Source: Actinomycetota bacterium
Lineage (GTDB): Bacteria; Actinomycetota; Actinomycetes; S36-B12; UBA5976
Reading direction: 5' to 3'
Assembly: GCA_017853815.1 (NCBI GenBank)
Contig: JAFMIT010000060.1
Coordinates: forward strand, 1-9,578
DNA length: 9,578 nucleotides
Below are positions 5,887 to 9,578 of the stretch, in pieces; position 1 is the first letter of the stretch; each line of letters begins with the position of its first letter. Both the position numbers and the translations under genes were made by a program. Under the pieces are notes generated by a model that searched no databases, was not told where the DNA came from, and saw only the letters and a program-made list of their open reading frames with translations.

Positions 5887-7155
5887 TTACTTAGTGAGTG
5901 TTGGCTGATGCTTGCCAGCCATGGACATGAGAGACGAAACAGGCATTGGACGACCAGGAAGCAACATGTGCCAGTAGGCCCAACGGAATCCGAGTTTTCC
6001 CCAGTGATTGATGCGGGTTTCTTTTAAGAGACTGAAGGGGCCAATTCCTGCAAGCGGGTATGTGCCGGGCAATGGTTCGGTGTCGTAATTGAAGTCAATC
6101 AAAAGACCTTTGCCATGACCTGATTCAATAAAGCAGTTTGCGTGACCATCAAAGAGTTCGGTCATCTGGCGACCATTGACATGATCTACGAAATTATCTG
6201 CGAACAAGTCGATGGAGAAGTGAGCCACAGAACCAGCTTTGGATGCGGGAATGTCAGAGGCATCGCCAATGGCAAAAACGTTGTCGTACTTTCTTGACAA
6301 CAACGTTTGCTTGTCGACTGGAACGTAGTTGAGTTCGTTTCCGAGGCCGGAGCGCGCGATGTAGTCAGCACCCATATTCAGCGGAATTGTGACGAGCAAA
6401 TCGAATGGAACTTCGCGCTCGTCCATAGAGATCAAAACTTTGCGTTCGTCGTCGATGCTTTCAATCATGAAGTCGGGTTCAACGGCAATGTGACGATTCT
6501 CGAGCATATCGCCGAGGTATTCACTTGCCACTGGTTTGGTGAATGCACCTTCGAGCGGGGTGACGTAAGTGATCGACACTTTGTCGCGCATTCCCTTTTC
6601 TTCAAAGAAGGCGTCTGCCAAGAAACTAAATTCGAGCGGCGCAACAGGGCATTTGATCGGCATCTCGGTGATGTGGACTACGAGCTTTCCACCTTCCCAG
6701 GTCGCGAGCTTCTCGCGAAGCGCGAGGGAACCTTCGAGAGTGAAAAAGTCGAAAATGCTCTTATGCCATTCGGCGCCATCCATTCCCGGGGTCTGGTCGG
6801 GACGAGGTGAGGTGCCGGTCGCGATGATGAGAAAGTCGTACGTCAGTTCTCGACCGTTGAGTAGGACGACTCGATTTGTTTCGGCATCGACTCGATCAAT
6901 CTCCCCGAGCACCACATCAATGTTCTTATGGAAAAGGTGTTCGCGTTCCTTGACGAGTTCATCTGGTTGGTAAACGCCGAAAGGCATCAACAACAAGCCC
7001 GGTTGGTAGATGTGTCGATTGTCCTGATCTACGACCGTGATGTGCCACTCGGTTTTGTCGAGGACTTTTCGGAGTTTGTTTGCCGCCATCGTGCCAGCGG
7101 TCCCTCCCCCGAGAATGACGAGCTTCTTCAGATTGTTAGTCACTGTGTCGGTCAC
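5887..7155 (-). CDS. sqr: Sulfide:quinone oxidoreductase-like FAD protein
   Basis: The protein has 422 residues in the two-dinucleotide-binding-domain flavoprotein superfamily. An FAD-binding Rossmann motif LGGGTAG is at 15-21 and VVDQD lies at the end of beta-2. ATG is at 112-114 and the second FAD contact FAIGDASD at 294-301. Two cysteines sit where SQR keeps its redox pair: Cys169 in IKCPVAPLEF, and Cys341 in NCFIESGHGKGLLIDF. The third cysteine of some SQR types is absent from the ATGTSPRP region. The aromatic C-terminus (GFRWAYWHMLLPG, 389-401) could be the amphipathic membrane-binding part. The expected reaction is sulfide to sulfane sulfur with electrons to quinone. The neighbouring DsrC-like and DsrE2-like genes support SQR over a type II NADH dehydrogenase. 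The only plausible start is GTG 7155 (or GTG 7143), with a weak ribosome site; upstream the frame closes at a TAG. Confidence 0.85.
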   Translation of the reverse strand: MTDTVTNNLKKLVILGGGTAGTMAANKLRKVLDKTEWHITVVDQDNRHIYQPGLLLMPFGVYQPDELVKEREHLFHKNIDVVLGEIDRVDAETNRVVLLNGRELTYDFLIIATGTSPRPDQTPGMDGAEWHKSIFDFFTLEGSLALREKLATWEGGKLVVHITEMPIKCPVAPLEFSFLADAFFEEKGMRDKVSITYVTPLEGAFTKPVASEYLGDMLENRHIAVEPDFMIESIDDERKVLISMDEREVPFDLLVTIPLNMGADYIARSGLGNELNYVPVDKQTLLSRKYDNVFAIGDASDIPASKAGSVAHFSIDLFADNFVDHVNGRQMTELFDGHANCFIESGHGKGLLIDFNYDTEPLPGTYPLAGIGPFSLLKETRINHWGKLGFRWAYWHMLLPGRPMPVSSLMSMAGKHQPTLTK

Positions 7156-7174
7156 TGTGCTTTTCGCTCTGCCG

Positions 7175-7205
7175 CTAGAGCATGACTAGCGCGGGCGAAC
7201 CTCCT
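7175..7205 (-). other. Orphan Shine-Dalgarno and two-codon mini-ORF in the SQR leader
   Basis: On the minus strand a perfect AGGAGG (7205-7200) lies 44 nt before the SQR GTG, too far to serve it. Sixteen nt after it is ATG CTC TAG (7183-7175), a Met-Leu-stop mini-ORF. The SQR start itself has only a weak GAAAAG. The element could recruit ribosomes or be a vestigial start; the sequence does not decide. Confidence 0.3.
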
Positions 7206-7214
7206 ATCTGGAAG

Positions 7215-7230
7215 GTACCTAGGGGGGTAT
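7215..7230. promoter_or_regulatory. CsoR/CstR-family-like operator at the sulfur operon promoter
   Basis: On the minus strand the sequence reads ATACCCCCCTAGGTAC, with outer arms TACC/GGTA around a C-tract. This resembles operators of the CsoR/RcnR/CstR family (TACC-C/G tract-GGTA). It sits 60 nt upstream of the SQR start and overlaps a possible -10 (TACCTT, 7217-7212), a position suited to repression. CstR, the persulfide-sensing member, represses SQR and sulfur-transferase genes in Staphylococcus, so the match in context is suggestive. Copper-sensing CsoR is an alternative. Confidence 0.5.
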
Positions 7231-7238
7231 CGGACTGA

Positions 7239-7258
7239 CTAGGGAATTAAGTCCTGAT
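7239..7258. promoter_or_regulatory. DosR-box-like dyad in the sqr/thiB divergent region
   Basis: This site matches 15 of 20 positions of the DosR consensus (core GGGAATTAAGTCC) and shares 12 of 14 bases with the copy at 4908-4921 (T-W-AAGTCCTGA-Y-TT). It is centred about 43 nt before a possible minus-strand transcription start near 7205, the usual activator distance. It is also about 45 nt before the + strand thi start, so either gene could be the target. Confidence 0.4.
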
Positions 7259-7281
7259 TTTCGGGCCTTGTACGACGCTTC

Positions 7282-7287
7282 TATAGT
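7282..7287 (+). promoter_or_regulatory. Candidate -10 of the thiamine transporter operon
   Basis: TATAGT matches TATAAT at five of six positions and lies about 20 bases before the riboswitch, so transcription would start near 7294. No good -35 is seen; the best-placed hexamer is TTTCGG (7259-7264, 17-nt spacer). Confidence 0.45.
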
Positions 7288-7307
7288 TCAGCCAACAACT
7301 AAAGATT

Positions 7308-7392
7308 TGGGGAGCTCGCATCCGGCGGGCTGAGAGGGTGGCCGCGCCACCGACCCACAGAACCTGATCTGGGTAATGCCAGCGCGAGGGAG
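7308..7392 (+). promoter_or_regulatory. TPP riboswitch (THI element)
   Basis: All conserved blocks are present in order: GGGGAGC (7309-7315), GGCTGAGA (7328-7335), an optional P3 hairpin GGTGGC-cgc-GCCACC (7337-7351), GACCC (7352-7356), and the pyrophosphate-binding half AACCTGATCTGGGTAATGCC with AGCG and AGGGA up to 7391. The closing GAGGGAG (7386-7392) is also the Shine-Dalgarno sequence of thiB, 4 nt before its ATG. There is no room for a separate expression platform, so TPP binding probably hides the ribosome site directly. This switches off thiamine import when TPP is plentiful. Confidence 0.97.
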
Positions 7393-7396
7393 TGCA

Positions 7397-8455
7397 ATGA
7401 AAAATCACCAGCGTTTTTTAGTAACCGTAGTTGCGGCGGCGTTCGTAGTCGCAGGCTGTTCAAACCAAAGCAGCAATCCTGAAACCACGGTCGTCAAGCT
7501 ACTGACTCATGACTCTTTTGTTGCTTCGAAGGAAGCGCTGAAATCTTTCCGCGACGAAACCGGCATCAAAATTGACATTGTTACGGCGGGGGATGCCGGG
7601 ACCATGGTCGCTGGTGCGGTGCTTGCCTCGGGGTCGCCGACAGCGGATGTGATGTTTGGCATTGACAACTCGCTGATGCCCAACGCGCTTAAGGGCGAGG
7701 GCATTTTTGAGGCGTATAAGTCTCCGCTGCTCAACGAGGTGCGGTCTGATCTGATGCAGTGGACAGACCAGAATCTGGTGACCCCTATTGATTACGCCGA
7801 CGTCTGCGTCAATGTCGATTTGAAGTGGTTTATGAAATCAGGCTTGCCGATTCCGGCGAGCATTGATGTTCTGACGCTTCCCCAGTACAAGAACTTGTTG
7901 GTGGTCGAAGACCCTGCGACCTCTTCACCCGGTATGGCTTTCTTATTGGCGGTTCATGCGCGCCTTGGTACCGATCGTCTCGCGTACTGGGAAGGTTTGA
8001 AAGCAAACGGCGTCAAGATTGCAGCCTCATGGTCAGATGCGTATTTCAACGACTTCACTGCCGGCAGCGGCAACGGAAAGTATCCGCTGGTAGTGTCGTA
8101 TGCCACGAGCCCTGTAGCTGAATACGTCTACGCAAGCGATCCCAAGCCAACTGCGGTGTCTACTGCGGTCATTACCGAAGGTTGCTTCAGACAAATCGAG
8201 TATGCCGGCATTTTGCGTGGCACAAACAATGTTGAAGCGGCGCAAAAAGTCATTGACTGGCTGTTGAGCAAAAAGTTTCAAGATTCCGTGGCAGCGTCCA
8301 TGTTTGTGTATCCAGCAAACACGTCTGCGGTCATCCCAGACGAGTTCAGTCGCTTCGCTGGCAAAGTTGAACGCCCTGGCGTGCTTCCCACTGGGCAGCT
8401 GCGCGATATGCAGGCAGAACTTGTGGCCGAGTGGAATCGAGTGATGACGAGCTGA
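7397..8455 (+). CDS. thiB: Thiamine ABC transporter substrate-binding lipoprotein ThiB
   Basis: The protein has 352 residues. The N-terminus is a lipoprotein signal (MKNHQRF, hydrophobic stretch, lipobox VVAG-C21), so it is expected on the outer face of the cytoplasmic membrane. The mature protein follows E. coli ThiB along its length: LLTHDSF (35-41, YTYDSF in E. coli), ADVMFGIDNSLM (83-94), VTPIDYADVCVNVDLKW (128-144), VEDPATSSPGMAFLL (170-184), SWSDAYFNDF (211-220), SYATSPVAEY (234-243), and the C-terminal end AEWNRVM. The aromatics of SWSDAY and SYATSP fall where ThiB contacts thiamine. ATG 7397 is chosen over the in-frame ATG 7376 because the latter lies inside the riboswitch and would spoil the signal peptide. 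Control by the TPP riboswitch confirms the thiamine role. The 3' end overlaps thiP. Confidence 0.95.
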   Translation: MKNHQRFLVTVVAAAFVVAGCSNQSSNPETTVVKLLTHDSFVASKEALKSFRDETGIKIDIVTAGDAGTMVAGAVLASGSPTADVMFGIDNSLMPNALKGEGIFEAYKSPLLNEVRSDLMQWTDQNLVTPIDYADVCVNVDLKWFMKSGLPIPASIDVLTLPQYKNLLVVEDPATSSPGMAFLLAVHARLGTDRLAYWEGLKANGVKIAASWSDAYFNDFTAGSGNGKYPLVVSYATSPVAEYVYASDPKPTAVSTAVITEGCFRQIEYAGILRGTNNVEAAQKVIDWLLSKKFQDSVAASMFVYPANTSAVIPDEFSRFAGKVERPGVLPTGQLRDMQAELVAEWNRVMTS

Positions 8456-9578
8456 AAAGACAGCCTTGGATTATCGCGGCCGCAGTTGCGGCGACGAGTT
8501 TCATGCTGCTGTTCGGTGTATTTCCGCTCGTCACCATCGTCAGACAGCTGCTCACGTCTGCCGCGGATTTTGAATCTGCCTACGGCTGGAAAGACATTGC
8601 GGTATTGCTGTGGCAGTCTTCATCACAAGCTGCGCTAAGTGCTCTGCTCACATTGATGGCCGGTCTGCCAGTGGCGTTCTTGTTGAGCCGGTTTGAGTTC
8701 GTTGGTCGTCGGTTTTTGTACGGCGTGGTCATGCTCCCATTCATCCTGCCGACGATGGTGACGGCGCTTGGGTTGAGGGGCCTGTTCGCAGGCGTGCTTG
8801 CGCAGGGTCTTTGGCTAGTCGTGGTTGGGCATGTGTTCGTCAACATTGCAGTTGTCGTGCGATTCGTGGGCGCCGCAATCGAGCAACTCGATGAGCGGCT
8901 TCTTTTTCAAGCACGATCGCTAGGTGCGTCCGGGCTTGTGAGTTGGCTAACTATTGGGTTGCCACTTTTGCGACCCGCGATTGTTCGTTCTGGTGTGCTG
9001 GTATTTGGTTTTTGCTTCAGCTCGTTGAGTCTCATCTTGGTTCTTGGCACGCGCAGCAATCGCACGTTTGAAACTGAAGTACTGCGTCAGGTTTCGCTAC
9101 TTCTCGATTTTCGCGGTGCTGCGTTCAACACCGTGATTCAACTCGTCTGTATTGCGCTCGTACTTGTGTTGGGAGCACGATGGGGAAAATCTCCAGTCGG
9201 TGCGAGCTGGCAGGGCCTTGAGCGCAGGGCCATCGGTCAGCGGTGGGGATGGCGGCTTTTTGCAGTCGTGACAGCAGTCGCCTACCTCGCACCTCTGGCT
9301 TGGCTGGTGCGTCGAAGTTTCTCGGGACAGCGCGGCTGGAGTGCCGAGTACTGGAACTCTCTACTCCAGGGGTCCGTGGCGAGCGGGTCGGTGCCAAACA
9401 TTTCGTCCATCGGGCCATCGATAGTTCGAAGCATCTTTCTCGCGCTGGTGGTCGCGCTTGTTGCGGTGCTCATTGCGGCGATGTGTGCAAGTCTCACCAT
9501 TCAATCCTCCGACACCAGATTTCGACTCGTTGGTCGCGTCGCTTTGATGCCGATGATGCTGACCTCTGCGACAGTTGG
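8431..9578 (+). CDS. thiP: Thiamine ABC transporter permease ThiP (3' end outside window)
   Basis: A reading frame with no stop runs from GTG 8431 to the window end (382 codons). It is hydrophobic throughout. After the short polar MESSDDELKRQ comes TM1 (about 13-40), then further helices. The permease coupling loop is EQLDERLLFQARSLGASGLVSWLTIGLPLLRP (151-182), a version of the EAA-x3-G-x9-LP motif that contacts the ATPase. A basic linker (about 250-273) leads to a second permease half (TM starts about 275 and 331), as in two-domain ThiP/FbpB proteins of 500 or more residues. Alone it could be an iron permease, but its place after ThiB and the TPP riboswitch points to thiamine. GTG 8431 lies inside the end of thiB (25-base overlap), suggesting translational coupling; no strong SD is seen, and the next ATG (8503) falls inside TM1. 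Confidence 0.88.
   Translation, partial: MESSDDELKRQPWIIAAAVAATSFMLLFGVFPLVTIVRQLLTSAADFESAYGWKDIAVLLWQSSSQAALSALLTLMAGLPVAFLLSRFEFVGRRFLYGVVMLPFILPTMVTALGLRGLFAGVLAQGLWLVVVGHVFVNIAVVVRFVGAAIEQLDERLLFQARSLGASGLVSWLTIGLPLLRPAIVRSGVLVFGFCFSSLSLILVLGTRSNRTFETEVLRQVSLLLDFRGAAFNTVIQLVCIALVLVLGARWGKSPVGASWQGLERRAIGQRWGWRLFAVVTAVAYLAPLAWLVRRSFSGQRGWSAEYWNSLLQGSVASGSVPNISSIGPSIVRSIFLALVVALVAVLIAAMCASLTIQSSDTRFRLVGRVALMPMMLTSATV

Noticed and set aside
8580..8846. Minus-strand frames opposite thiP (also 9125-9500)
   Set aside because: The plus strand carries a continuous membrane-permease frame with the EAA motif here; the minus frames show only shadow composition.
1..9578. CRISPR arrays, tRNA genes, insertion-sequence ends
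   Set aside because: No regularly spaced direct repeats, no tRNA cloverleaf blocks and no transposase or terminal inverted repeats were seen on reading both strands.

Overview
The window looks like chromosome from a moderate-GC (roughly mid-50s %) actinobacterium, possibly an uncultured planktonic one. The evidence is indirect: two secreted-protein genes seem to have leaderless starts with TAnnnT-like -10 boxes 6 nt before the ATG, GTG starts are used, there is a CsoR-family-like C/G-tract operator, and there are two near-matches to the actinobacterial DosR box. I cannot name a genus.

Left part (1-4090). A truncated EamA/DMT permease (1-246, +) converges on a large secreted subtilisin-family protease (319-3369, -) and the two share a bidirectional terminator. 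Next on the minus strand are a small secreted protein with an allene-oxide-cyclase/dirigent-like barrel (3535-4053), which has its own strong terminator, and an SDR oxidoreductase (4090-4866). The SDR resembles bacterial 3-alpha-hydroxysteroid dehydrogenase/carbonyl reductase, but its catalytic Tyr is Phe.

Middle part (4936-7258, -). A compact sulfur operon runs sulfide:quinone oxidoreductase-like flavoprotein -> one-cysteine DsrC/TusE-like protein -> DsrE2-like protein, ending in a hairpin. A plausible reading is that the flavoprotein oxidises sulfide to persulfide/polysulfide at the membrane and passes electrons to quinone, while the two small proteins carry or relay the sulfane sulfur. Upstream of it is a CsoR/CstR-like operator and a DosR-like dyad. 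A second copy of the dyad lies just beyond the operon's end, in front of the SDR gene, which suggests shared redox or hypoxia control.

Right part (7258-9578, +). A TPP riboswitch, whose 3' end contains the Shine-Dalgarno sequence, precedes thiB (thiamine-binding lipoprotein) and an overlapping thiP (two-domain permease, cut by the window edge). This is a thiamine ABC importer; the ATPase thiQ would be expected just outside the window.

There is no gene-free stretch over 300 bases. The longest gap (7156-7396) holds the divergent sulfur/thiamine control region. I saw no tRNA, rRNA, insertion sequence or CRISPR array. The most interesting signals are the sulfur module with its apparent double regulation, the single-cysteine DsrC-like protein, and the SDR with its altered active site.
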